Source: UA16 sp002292325 (GTDB lineage Bacteria; Bacteroidota; Bacteroidia; Flavobacteriales_D; Sanyastnellaceae). Taken from it: a stretch of 64,000 bases of DNA. The notes under the pieces are model-generated. The model was not told the DNA's origin. It did no database searches and saw only the letters and a list, made by a program, of their open reading frames with translations. Each line of letters starts with the position of its first letter. Within the stretch, counting starts at the first letter, position 1. The stretch spans positions 124,001 through 188,000 of the forward strand of contig CALSRC010000012.1 in NCBI GenBank assembly GCA_943788645.1, given 5' to 3'. A program made the translations under genes and the position numbers. Positions 26,367 to 34,928 of this stretch are shown here, piece after piece.

Positions 26367-26561
26367 ATGGAGTTTATTTTATCTATGGTGCTCTATTATC
26401 TGCTGTCGGGGTGGGTTATTTCCTTCGGATTGGAATGGATGATGAGAAAAAGCCAAATGGAAGTGACTGCATTTGAGCGTTTTACGATGATTTTTTTGTG
26501 GCCCGTGATGTTTGGAATTTGTGTTGTTTTTTTCTTAAAAGGTTTATTGGAAAAGGATTGA
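26367..26561 (+). CDS. Small two-helix membrane protein
   Basis: A 64-aa protein (MEFILSMVLYYLLSGWVISF...) with two hydrophobic helices separated by a short charged loop (MMRKSQMEVTAFERF). I recognise no family. The ATG at 26367 is used instead of the GTG at 26331 because it opens directly into the first helix. Isolated between the dehydrogenase and an outer-membrane protein. Confidence 0.5.
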   Translation: MEFILSMVLYYLLSGWVISFGLEWMMRKSQMEVTAFERFTMIFLWPVMFGICVVFFLKGLLEKD

Positions 26562-26591
26562 CTTCTTGTGTTCTTGGTGCAATATTGGACC

Positions 26592-27353
26592 ATGAAAAAC
26601 TTCATTCTTCTATTTATCGGACTGATTGCAATGGCTCGATTAAGCGCTCAAACCATTGTGAATACTGAGACATTGATGCTCGCAGGAGATAGTGGATTCA
26701 TGTGGACGGCAGGTATTGGAGGTGATGTGTCAGTGGGCAATAGCGATGTAATGGATGTGAATGCGGATGCAGGGTTAACGTGGGACTGGGGACGGACGGC
26801 GCTTAAGGTGATTGGATCGTGGAATAGCTTGTCCGAAGAAGGTGAATCCATTCAAGGCAATGCATTTGCGCACATTCGAGCTGAAGTCGGTGATTTGGAT
26901 CGACTGCAGGTTTTCGGGTTTATTCAATCATCCAACAACGATGTGTTGCTCATGACTTCGCGGAATCTCGTTGGGGTAGGATTGAAGCGCAGCCTGTGGT
27001 CTGGAGACCGAAGTTATGGAACAGCCAGTTGGGGCGGGTTTTGGGAGGCCGAGTCGTACAGTGCTGAATTTGAAGTTTCACCTACCGAATTGATTCGGAA
27101 TAGCGTTGTGTTTTCGGGCGGTTGGCATGCCAATGAAAACCTCAATCTGCGGTATACAGTTTACGTTCAATCCGATGTTCGCCAATGGTCAGATTCGCGC
27201 GCGTTTTTTGAGTGGACGTGGGACGTTGCCATTGCGAATCAAATGAGCTTTGAATGGAACCTGGGAGTCCGTTGGGATGGAGATCCTCATGCGGGACTGA
27301 ATCCGGTCGATCTCGGTTCAACGGTAGGACTGAGATTTGGTTTTGATGGATAG
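26592..27353 (+). CDS. DUF481-like outer-membrane beta-barrel protein
   Basis: A 253-aa exported protein: signal peptide MKNFILLFIGLIAMARLSAQ, then alternating beta-strands rich in W and G (DAGLTWDWGRTALKVIG, ASWGGFWEAESYSAEFEV, MSFEWNLGVRWDGDP) ending in the terminal strand VGLRFGFDG. The organisation resembles DUF481/YdiY-type small barrels. The ATG at 26592 is preferred to the upstream TTG because it starts the signal peptide. No neighbour in operon; the following PorP/SprF gene is convergent. Function unknown; role inferred only from topology. Confidence 0.7.
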   Translation: MKNFILLFIGLIAMARLSAQTIVNTETLMLAGDSGFMWTAGIGGDVSVGNSDVMDVNADAGLTWDWGRTALKVIGSWNSLSEEGESIQGNAFAHIRAEVGDLDRLQVFGFIQSSNNDVLLMTSRNLVGVGLKRSLWSGDRSYGTASWGGFWEAESYSAEFEVSPTELIRNSVVFSGGWHANENLNLRYTVYVQSDVRQWSDSRAFFEWTWDVAIANQMSFEWNLGVRWDGDPHAGLNPVDLGSTVGLRFGFDG

Positions 27354-27393
27354 TTTTTTTAGCCTCAATCAGGCTGGCTGAACCATCGAACAA

Positions 27394-28566
27394 TCAGTAG
27401 CTGATTCGCCTAGACCGTTTGATTTTTCGACCATTCCACCAATTGGAACGATCGCCGAAACGTCCCATGCGCTGCTCACCTCCACCAAGCCATGGATCCG
27501 TGTTGAGGATGTGCCAATCACAATCCGGGCAGAAAAATCGCTTGCGAATTGCCGTTGGGAAGTACATCGTAAAATTAAGTTCATGCGCTCCTCCTGTTCC
27601 CGGTGTTAGCTGCGAAAAAGTCAAATCGTAGCTGTAGCCAAACTTCCAGTTAACCGTTTCGGTTCCAACGTATGCAATGGCAGCATCCCGGTAATTGCTG
27701 CCGACCAACCCTCTGTACCACAGACCAAATGAAAAAGTCATCCTCGCATCCCGGATGAATCCGCGTGGCTCGATATCAAAGTTCGCCCCGCTCATTAGCA
27801 ACGTTTGATCACCTTGTCTGTGAAGAATAAGTTGAGGTTGAAGCGTCGAAGTCATATTCGAACCTTTTGTGACTGGAAATGATCCGCCGATGTGCGAAGT
27901 AAGTTTGACAGGGATGATGCTTACACTCGTGCCCCCGGCAACGCTTTCGTTTGGCTCGTTCAAATGGGCGGCGGCAAATCCAATCGACCATCGTTTTGAA
28001 TGAAAAAGAGCCCCAGCTCGGAAGTCGCCCCCTTTGACAAATCCTTCTCGGTAGATGTCTTGTGTCGTGAAAATGAATCCCTGGTTGGGATCGATCATGT
28101 CCCGAAAGCTCAGTTTATCCCAATCCAGGTTTCGCTGGAAGTAAGCGGCTTCTAAAGCCAAGTTCATGTACCAGCCTTGGGCAATTTTTGTGCGGAAATT
28201 GTAAGCTCCAGCCACAGTCGTGGAACTCAGGGTTCCCCTGCCGGCATCGTCTTTGAGCACACGAAATGCCAAGCCGCCATGAAGCGAACGGACATAGGAG
28301 TCGAATGTGATGCCCGAAGTGACATAGGCGCCGCTCATGGCAGGCCACTGATTACGGTGCGAAAGAACCAATCGAGGAGATGGAACAATGTTTCCTTGCA
28401 CCCCATACGAACCAGCGTAGGCGGGATTGAGGTGAATGGGATTATTAAAAAACTGCGTAAACTCTGGATCCTGTGCCAAAGAGACCATCCAGGAACAGGC
28501 CAAACAAAAAGCGAGGCTTCGCTTAACAATGAGGGCTCGCTTGTATTGTCCTAGCATTAAAAACAT
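27394..28566 (-). CDS. PorP/SprF-family outer-membrane protein (orphan copy)
   Basis: A 390-aa PorP/SprF-family beta-barrel. These proteins are T9SS components or partners that help deliver and anchor type B sorting-domain adhesins at the surface. Family marks: DPEFTQFFNNPIHLNPAYAG just after the signal peptide (ending SLAQ), RNQWPAMSGAYVTSGITFDS, then GLAFRVLKDDAGRGTLSST. The last ~50 residues are unusual: a CPDCDWH motif and a strongly basic tail (NGRKIKRSRRISY) that most relatives lack. It diverges from the adhesin operon at 28649; both start codons lie 4 bases behind a TATATTTC. The second Met (28557) is an alternative start. Confidence 0.88.
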   Translation of the reverse strand: MFLMLGQYKRALIVKRSLAFCLACSWMVSLAQDPEFTQFFNNPIHLNPAYAGSYGVQGNIVPSPRLVLSHRNQWPAMSGAYVTSGITFDSYVRSLHGGLAFRVLKDDAGRGTLSSTTVAGAYNFRTKIAQGWYMNLALEAAYFQRNLDWDKLSFRDMIDPNQGFIFTTQDIYREGFVKGGDFRAGALFHSKRWSIGFAAAHLNEPNESVAGGTSVSIIPVKLTSHIGGSFPVTKGSNMTSTLQPQLILHRQGDQTLLMSGANFDIEPRGFIRDARMTFSFGLWYRGLVGSNYRDAAIAYVGTETVNWKFGYSYDLTFSQLTPGTGGAHELNFTMYFPTAIRKRFFCPDCDWHILNTDPWLGGGEQRMGRFGDRSNWWNGRKIKRSRRISY

Positions 28567-28570
28567 CAGG

Positions 28571-28578
28571 GAAATATA
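28571..28578 (-). promoter_or_regulatory. -7-like element of the orphan PorP/SprF gene
   Basis: TATATTTC on the minus strand, then CCTG, then the ATG at 28566. A second candidate, TATTTTCG, lies a few bases upstream. Confidence 0.35.
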
Positions 28579-28636
28579 AAACGAAAATACTCTATAACAT
28601 AGTGGAAATGAACGAAAGAATTTGTCTTAGTCTTTC

Positions 28637-28644
28637 TATATTTC
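28637..28644 (+). promoter_or_regulatory. -7-like element of the 18.8-kb adhesin operon
   Basis: TATATTTC, then AGGA, then the ATG at 28649: the same element and the same 4-base spacing as the divergent PorP/SprF gene. No good -33 TTG is seen. Confidence 0.35.
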
Positions 28645-28648
28645 AGGA

Positions 28649-31600
28649 ATGAAACATGTGCTTTTGAAAATAGGATTCTTGCTTGTTGCGGGAGGCTTGT
28701 TTTTTATTGAGTCGAATGCTCAATCGCTGAATGCTTCATTCATGACCATTCCCTCATTCGAGAATGGTCAGCTTGTTATTTGTGTCAATGAACCTGTGGC
28801 CTTTATCAATACTACCATCGGGGATGGCCCGCTTGCAACGTATTCTTGGGACTTTGGTTTTGGGGCGACTCCGCCGACATCTTCTTTAGAGGGTCCCGTG
28901 CTCGTCACTTATGATGCAGTCACTCCAGGAACCACAGCGACATTGTTGGTCAACAACAACGACGGTTCAGGATCTTCCTCTTTTTCCCTCTCCATCGAGG
29001 TGATTGATTCCCCTATGTCTGAGTTGAGTTTGAGTCCTATCTCAACTGATTACACAGAATCGGAAGAAAATGACATGCTCACATTTGTTCGGTGCAACTC
29101 AGATTCTCCTCAGCCCTTTTCATTTATTTGTAATTATGATAATTCAATTAGTCAATCATTTGATTGGGGCGATGGGTCTCCAGATTCCGACGAATCGCAA
29201 TTGGTAGCTGACATCATCGAGCATTCGTACCCGGTCGGTGACTTCATCTTGGAACACACGGTTACGTTTGCAAACGGATGCAGTGACGTTCGGCTTTATC
29301 GCATCTTCAACGGAAGTGCGCCCATCGTGACGGTGTCTGGGTCAGGTCAAAACACCTGCACTCCCTCGCTGTTTGAGGTGGATATTATTTCAAACAATGT
29401 GCCCATTGACTATACGGTGAGTTACTCTGATGTCACAGATATCCTTGACTTTAGCACCGCAAGCGACACAACATTAGAGCACATCTTTTATGACAATTCA
29501 TGCGGGGAGCAATATGTGATTTCACCCCTGCTGCCTCCCATAGAAAATGCCTACTCTGCGACGTTGATTGCCGCGAATTTGTGTTCGGTCAATGGCATTC
29601 CCACGGTGGTGACCATTGGTCCCATCACTGTTTCCTCTGCTCCTGAAGCGATGATATTGGCTGCACCTCCTGGGCCCATTTGTCAGGAGGAATCTGTGTT
29701 GTTGACAAGTATAGGACCGAGTGGACAAACGGTGACCATCGATGGATGCAATGACACGACCCTAACGCACTGGACCGTTGAAGAAACCTCGGGTTATTCG
29801 GTCGAATTAGGAGAAATGGGTTCGTCGAATGGTGCGACGGGAGAGGATTATAGTTCCGGGATGTGGTCTCCCGGATCGGAGATCATCTCGTTGAACTTTG
29901 AGGATCCCGGGACTTACCACGTGTGGCTCCATGTAGGGAGTGGTTGCGGGGAGGATTCAATATCTTATCCTGTTGTTGTGAATCCCTTCGGAAGTGTGTC
30001 GCCACAGAGTATTTCCAGCACCATTTGCAGTGGTGATACGGTCAATCCGATTACTTGGACGTCGAGTCAACCGGCCTACATTATTTCATGGTTAGCCAAT
30101 CCAGAACCAGGACTTTCCGGGGTGCAACCTGCATTAGGAATTGGTCTCGGTCCATTGCAATCTCCAGATGATTGGGTCATTGAAAATTCAACAGATGAAC
30201 CATTGTTTATAGAGGTCACAGCCAATGTAAGCTGCACATCGAGCCCTCCGGCTACATGGCTTATTGAAGTGATGCCTGAAGTCATACCGAATTTGGAAGA
30301 CTTGCAGTTGCCGGTATGCTCTGGCGAGGCCTGGGAGATTGAGGTGGGTACGAACGTGGACGGTGTGGTTTTGAGCTGGATTCCCGATGCACCGTTGTTC
30401 GTCGGTGGCGCAACACCGGGTTCAGGCAGTTCACTGGGCGATGTGCTGGTCAATGATTCGGATGACCTCCAAACGGTGGTATACACCCTGACCAGCCCGG
30501 GTTTGTTATGTCCTATGGATCCCATTGAATTTGAAGTCGATGTCCTACCGGTGGTGAACATTCCCTTGCTTCCCGATTTAAGTTTTTGTTCGGAAGATGT
30601 GGTTGAATTAATGGAGTATGGACTGCCGATTGATGGATTGAATTGGTCTTGGTCTAACTCAAATACCGATGTAGGTTTACCAGAGAGCGGGAGTGGACTT
30701 TTGGGGGAATTTGTCGCGGGTTCAAATCAAACAGGTTCGAATTTGACGGGGACCATAACGGTAACGGCTACGCTCGCAGATTGTCCAGCCGAAACAGCAT
30801 CGTTTGATTTGACGCTCTATCCAGATCCAGAGGCGGATTTCGTTGTTTCTCCGAATGGCGGGGTGAGTTGCATCAATCAGGAGGGGCTCATTGTTGCTGA
30901 AACCACTGCTGCAGATCCGAGCTTTGATTGGACCGGAAGTGACTTGTTATCAGCGGACGGTGCGGAGGCTCAAGTTGGGGCCGCCGGTACGTATGACGTG
31001 GTCATAACAGATGGGGTGACGGGATGCGCGGCACCCTTCCAAATAGAGGTGCTTGAAGCTGTTCCAATCGCCATCACCAACGTCGATTTTCAACCGCCGA
31101 ATTGCATCGGCGGTTCGGATGGTTGGATTGAGGTTTTGACAGACGGCGGAAGTGATGTGGAGTTCACATGGTCTCCTTCTAACATAGCGTTCACGGATGG
31201 ATATGCGAATGAATTGCCAAGTGGGCTCTATCAGGTGACCGTCACCAATGCTTCCGAATGTTCAGACCTCATAGAGGTGGAGTTGGTGGATTTTGAGGGG
31301 CTTGGAGTGGAATTGGTCGCAACCATTGATTCGGAGTGCGGCGAGGCCAATGGAATGCTCGAGGTGATGGCATCCGGCGGACAAGGAGATTTTGATTACC
31401 AATGGTCCTTGTTTGAGAATGCCCCTTTGCTCGACGGAATTGATGCAGGCTTGTACGAGGTTGAGGTTACCGACGCTGGAGGCTGCAGTATAACCGAGTT
31501 TTTTGAATTGGATTGTTATCCATTGACCCCGATTGAAGTGAGTCAGCTCTTAACTCCAAATCAGGACGGTTTCAATGATGAGTGGGTGATCGAGTATTTG

Positions 31601-31819
31601 TGGATGTATCCGGACAACAAGGTCGAGGTGTTTAATCGATGGGGAACGCAGGTTTTTGAAGCAGAGCCCTACAACAATGACTGGCGGGGCACATGGGATC
31701 CTGTTATCGGTTCATCCAAGTTGCTGCCAACCGGAACGTATTATTACCTGATTGATACGCGAAAGAAATCCCAGAAGCCGTTTCGCGGATTTATTGAACT
31801 TCAACACGAGCAGAGATGA
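28649..31819 (+). CDS. Surface protein with PKD/Ig-like domains and type B T9SS sorting domain
   Basis: A 1056-aa exported protein: signal peptide ending ESNAQ, a PKD domain (TYSWDFGFGATPP), a second one (SQSFDWGDGSPDSDESQLVA), and several Cys-containing Ig-like modules. The C-terminal ~95 residues form the gliding-motility-associated (CHU_C, type B) sorting domain (LLTPNQDGFNDEWVIE, then KVEVFNRWGTQVFEAEPYN, LPTGTYYYLID). Type B proteins are carried through the T9SS and held at the cell surface, commonly with the help of a PorP/SprF-type partner, which is the very next gene (ATGA overlap). Probably a surface adhesin or a motility-related protein. First gene of the operon. Confidence 0.88.
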   Translation: MKHVLLKIGFLLVAGGLFFIESNAQSLNASFMTIPSFENGQLVICVNEPVAFINTTIGDGPLATYSWDFGFGATPPTSSLEGPVLVTYDAVTPGTTATLLVNNNDGSGSSSFSLSIEVIDSPMSELSLSPISTDYTESEENDMLTFVRCNSDSPQPFSFICNYDNSISQSFDWGDGSPDSDESQLVADIIEHSYPVGDFILEHTVTFANGCSDVRLYRIFNGSAPIVTVSGSGQNTCTPSLFEVDIISNNVPIDYTVSYSDVTDILDFSTASDTTLEHIFYDNSCGEQYVISPLLPPIENAYSATLIAANLCSVNGIPTVVTIGPITVSSAPEAMILAAPPGPICQEESVLLTSIGPSGQTVTIDGCNDTTLTHWTVEETSGYSVELGEMGSSNGATGEDYSSGMWSPGSEIISLNFEDPGTYHVWLHVGSGCGEDSISYPVVVNPFGSVSPQSISSTICSGDTVNPITWTSSQPAYIISWLANPEPGLSGVQPALGIGLGPLQSPDDWVIENSTDEPLFIEVTANVSCTSSPPATWLIEVMPEVIPNLEDLQLPVCSGEAWEIEVGTNVDGVVLSWIPDAPLFVGGATPGSGSSLGDVLVNDSDDLQTVVYTLTSPGLLCPMDPIEFEVDVLPVVNIPLLPDLSFCSEDVVELMEYGLPIDGLNWSWSNSNTDVGLPESGSGLLGEFVAGSNQTGSNLTGTITVTATLADCPAETASFDLTLYPDPEADFVVSPNGGVSCINQEGLIVAETTAADPSFDWTGSDLLSADGAEAQVGAAGTYDVVITDGVTGCAAPFQIEVLEAVPIAITNVDFQPPNCIGGSDGWIEVLTDGGSDVEFTWSPSNIAFTDGYANELPSGLYQVTVTNASECSDLIEVELVDFEGLGVELVATIDSECGEANGMLEVMASGGQGDFDYQWSLFENAPLLDGIDAGLYEVEVTDAGGCSITEFFELDCYPLTPIEVSQLLTPNQDGFNDEWVIEYLWMYPDNKVEVFNRWGTQVFEAEPYNNDWRGTWDPVIGSSKLLPTGTYYYLIDTRKKSQKPFRGFIELQHEQR

Positions 31820-32739
31820 TGAAGGCCACAACGACCAGGTTGATTGGAGTTATTGCGGCATTGCTCATCACGTCATTGGTGCGGAGCCAGCAGGATGCTC
31901 AGCTATCCATGTACCTTCGGAATCCGGTGCAGTTCAATTCTGCGCATGCTGGAACAAACGGCGTGCTGCGCACCATGGTGATCAATCGTGCCCAGTGGGT
32001 GGGGTGGGAAGGAGCACCGAGGACGCAATGGCTTTCGGCCCATGCACCTATTTTGAGGAACCGAATGGGTGTGGGAATTACGGCATTGAAGGATCAAAGC
32101 GGTGCCCGTGGCCATGCTGAATTCATGACCCATTTCGCATACTATTTCCCCAAGCCCATCCAAGGGTTTAAATTGACGACAGGTTTGTCTTTCGGGGTTC
32201 AAAGCAATCGATTTGATTTCAGTCAGTTGCAAGTGTCGGATCTCAATGATCCCCTGCAAGCCGCCCCTTACAAAGAAGCCGCATTCAATGCGGGATTCGG
32301 CGCGATGGCTTACAAAGATGATTGGTACCTCGGGCTTTCCATCCCACATTTGCTCGAGCAACCCATGGGTTTCCAAGGTTCGGGTGCCGTTCAACAACGT
32401 CATCTTTACCTCATGACAGGTTACATCCATCGCATCAACAGTGCTGTGGACCTTCGTGGTGTTTGCATGATGAAGAAAGTGGCACGTGCTCCTCTGACGA
32501 TGGATGTGGGTGTCGAGGCCTGGTTCATGGATCGTTACAGTGTTGGGACCATGTTGCGCTGGAAAGAAGGCTTTGGAGTTCAATTGAGCTACTTCATCGA
32601 TGAATCATGGAGGGTGTATTATTCGGCTGACTTTCCGTTGAACGGGCTGGCCAACCGAAATTTTGGATCGCATGAGATGGGTGTTTCATGGGATTTCGGA
32701 TTGAAAAGAACGGCCTACCAAAGCCCACGTTATTTCTAA
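31816..32739 (+). CDS. PorP/SprF-family outer-membrane protein in the adhesin operon
   Basis: A 307-aa PorP/SprF-family barrel. After the signal peptide (ending LVRSQ) come DAQLSMYLRNPVQFNSAHAG and RAQWVGWEGAPRTQWLS, the family's 'Q...y..Np...NPAyaG' and 'R.qW.g..gap.t' motifs, then the barrel (GVGITALKDQSGARG, YLGLSIPHLLEQP) with final strands (GVSWDFGLKRTAYQ). Start overlaps the stop of the sorting-domain gene (ATGA); stop overlaps the next start (TAATG). In Flavobacterium johnsoniae the equivalent SprF is encoded beside the SprB adhesin and is required to export it; the same pairing here predicts a similar role for the two large proteins of this operon. Confidence 0.9.
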   Translation: MMKATTTRLIGVIAALLITSLVRSQQDAQLSMYLRNPVQFNSAHAGTNGVLRTMVINRAQWVGWEGAPRTQWLSAHAPILRNRMGVGITALKDQSGARGHAEFMTHFAYYFPKPIQGFKLTTGLSFGVQSNRFDFSQLQVSDLNDPLQAAPYKEAAFNAGFGAMAYKDDWYLGLSIPHLLEQPMGFQGSGAVQQRHLYLMTGYIHRINSAVDLRGVCMMKKVARAPLTMDVGVEAWFMDRYSVGTMLRWKEGFGVQLSYFIDESWRVYYSADFPLNGLANRNFGSHEMGVSWDFGLKRTAYQSPRYF

Positions 32740-34928
32740 TGAAGTACGCACTCTACGCTTTACTCTCTTTCGGAATTTGTCAGTCCAGTTGGGCGCAGTT
32801 TTCGCGCGTGGATATGGCGAATGATTTGATGCTTCGTTGGAAATACGCAGATGCTTACCCACTCTGGGCAGATTTGGCAGCGGATTCCACCTATGCCGAT
32901 TCGATCCGAGAGGATTTCATGAGAAAAGCAGCGGAATCAGCTTTGCACGCAGACCTTCTTGCAGAGGCGGCGGATTGGAATGCCAAGATGATCGCAACAG
33001 GTCACGGAGCGCCAGAGGATTGGTTGATGCAAATGGACTTGCTCTGCTTCCAGAATCGGTATGAAGAACTTGAAGCGTCGATTGGAACAGCCTTAGCTCA
33101 ATTTCCGAACAGTGAACGACTGGGCCGCTGGAAGGAAGGGATCGCTCAATTGATTCGATTGGTTCGCGATTCGACCGCATTCACGGTAGAGCCGCTGCGG
33201 CCGAAGTCGAATGCCGAGGAATTTTCAGCCTATCCTTTTCAAGACGGGTTGGTCTTTATGAGCACCGGATTGAATGCAGGGTTTATCCCGATGCGAGACG
33301 GATGGACTGGACAGAATTACACAGAACTGACATGGGTCGAAGATCTGAATGAGCCGTTTCGCACCTACACGTGGTTCGAGCAAATCCGCAACCAAGATCT
33401 ATTCAACGCATTTGGTCACTCTCGGCTGCATGATGGACCTGTTGGCTTTGATGCCGATGAAGACTTTGCGGTATTGACACGAAATCATGAGAGCATTGAT
33501 GTTTCTGAAAACGTTTCCCGCTCGCGTTTGAAACTGGAGTTTTACCGCTGGATTCCTGAACTTGAAAAATGGGAAAAGAGACCGGATTCGTTGTTTTCAT
33601 GGAATTCACCGGGTCATTCCTGTGCGCATGCTGTGTTTGACTTGAATGATGATTTGGTCTTTTCCAGTGATCGTCCAGGAGGGTATGGTGGCATGGACCT
33701 TTACAGCTCCAAATGGGAAGATGGCCGCTGGTCGGAACCACAAAATTTAGGTCCTGTCGTCAATACAGATCAGGACGAGGTGTTTCCATATGTCTCCAAG
33801 ACTGGAGCCATCTTTTTCAGCAGCAATGGTCATCAAGGCGCTGGGGGCTTGGACATCTTTACGTTTCGGGAAGGGGCTGCGCGACTCGAACGCTTGGGCT
33901 ACCCCATCAATTCAAATTTGGATGATTTTTCTTTTGTTTTTGATGAAACGAAAGGCAGTGGATGGCTTTCTTCCAATCGATTAAAATCCAAGGACGCGAT
34001 TTTCAGTGTGAATGGAGAACCCACTGCGGGCAAATTGACGGTGCATGTGCAAGCATGCGACGGCTCCCCGATTGTTGGCATTGAAGTAATTGCTGAAGAC
34101 CAATTTGCGGGGTCGGCAACGAATGCGCAAACGGATGAGGACGGAAATGCGCAATTCATTGCCATCCGAAACCGGACATATACCCTGACAAGTCAAGTGT
34201 TAGAAGGGATGGATTCTCCACCAGAATTGGAGCTGGTAATGCAAGATGTCGATTCCATGGGAACGGTACTGGATTTTAATTACAAGCGCCAACCCAATCG
34301 CTTGACGGTTGTTGACCTTGAGGGAAACCCCTTGAACAACGCAATGCTCTCGTTCGAAAACGAACAGAAAAAGCGCCTCAACCGCGTGACCAATTCGGAA
34401 GGTGTTTTTGAGTGGGATGACGAGATCAGCATGGACTTCATGGCGGTGCATGTTTCGATGATCAATTATTGGGACGGTTATCAGGGTTTTGAGCAACCAC
34501 CATCGGGTTGTCTATTGTCGATTCAAAAGACCGTTACGCTGCGTCCCCGAACGGAAGAGTCGGAGGTGATTAACTTAGAAAACATCTATTACGATCTGGA
34601 CAAAGCGGTGCTGAGAGCCGAAGGCAAGAGTGAGCTCGATAAACTGGTTCGGTATATGTCGGACGAGAAGTACCGCACTTTTCGCGTGGAATTGTCTTCG
34701 CATACGGATTCGAGAAATTCGGATGCTTACAACAAGGATTTGTCCCAACGTCGCGCTCAAAGTTGTGTAGACTACATCATTGCCAAGGGCATTGACCCGA
34801 TCCGGATTATTGCGAGGGGATATGGCGAGAGTCAATTGGTCAATCGATGTGCTGATGGGGTGACCTGTTCAGAAGATGAGCATCAAGCCAATCGGAGAAC
34901 GGAATTAAGGCTTTTACCTGATGAGTAG
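32739..34928 (+). CDS. PorE-like protein: TPR, PD40 propeller, regulatory-like domain and OmpA
   Basis: A 729-aa exported protein with signal peptide MKYALYALLSFGICQSSWAQ. Domain order: helical TPR-like region (~25-150), PD40/WD40-like propeller (~170-420; blocks such as DLVFSSDRPGGYGGMDLYSS, TGAIFFSSNGHQGAGGLDIF), a carboxypeptidase-regulatory-like Ig domain (~440-510), and a C-terminal OmpA peptidoglycan-binding domain (~620-725; ENIYYDLDKAVLRAEGKSEL, SHTDSRNSDAYNKDLSQRRA). This is the order described for PorE, which tethers the T9SS to peptidoglycan through PorP. The gene follows a PorP/SprF gene with coupled translation, which fits a PorP-PorE-like pair. It lacks the lipoprotein Cys of PorE. 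Its last 8 bases overlap the giant adhesin gene. Confidence 0.82.
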   Translation: MKYALYALLSFGICQSSWAQFSRVDMANDLMLRWKYADAYPLWADLAADSTYADSIREDFMRKAAESALHADLLAEAADWNAKMIATGHGAPEDWLMQMDLLCFQNRYEELEASIGTALAQFPNSERLGRWKEGIAQLIRLVRDSTAFTVEPLRPKSNAEEFSAYPFQDGLVFMSTGLNAGFIPMRDGWTGQNYTELTWVEDLNEPFRTYTWFEQIRNQDLFNAFGHSRLHDGPVGFDADEDFAVLTRNHESIDVSENVSRSRLKLEFYRWIPELEKWEKRPDSLFSWNSPGHSCAHAVFDLNDDLVFSSDRPGGYGGMDLYSSKWEDGRWSEPQNLGPVVNTDQDEVFPYVSKTGAIFFSSNGHQGAGGLDIFTFREGAARLERLGYPINSNLDDFSFVFDETKGSGWLSSNRLKSKDAIFSVNGEPTAGKLTVHVQACDGSPIVGIEVIAEDQFAGSATNAQTDEDGNAQFIAIRNRTYTLTSQVLEGMDSPPELELVMQDVDSMGTVLDFNYKRQPNRLTVVDLEGNPLNNAMLSFENEQKKRLNRVTNSEGVFEWDDEISMDFMAVHVSMINYWDGYQGFEQPPSGCLLSIQKTVTLRPRTEESEVINLENIYYDLDKAVLRAEGKSELDKLVRYMSDEKYRTFRVELSSHTDSRNSDAYNKDLSQRRAQSCVDYIIAKGIDPIRIIARGYGESQLVNRCADGVTCSEDEHQANRRTELRLLPDE

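Noticed and set aside
27354..27393. Terminator between convergent genes (AGCC/GGCT stem next to a T run)
   Set aside because: The T run precedes the stem in the plus direction and becomes an A run in the minus direction, so the order is wrong for an intrinsic terminator.
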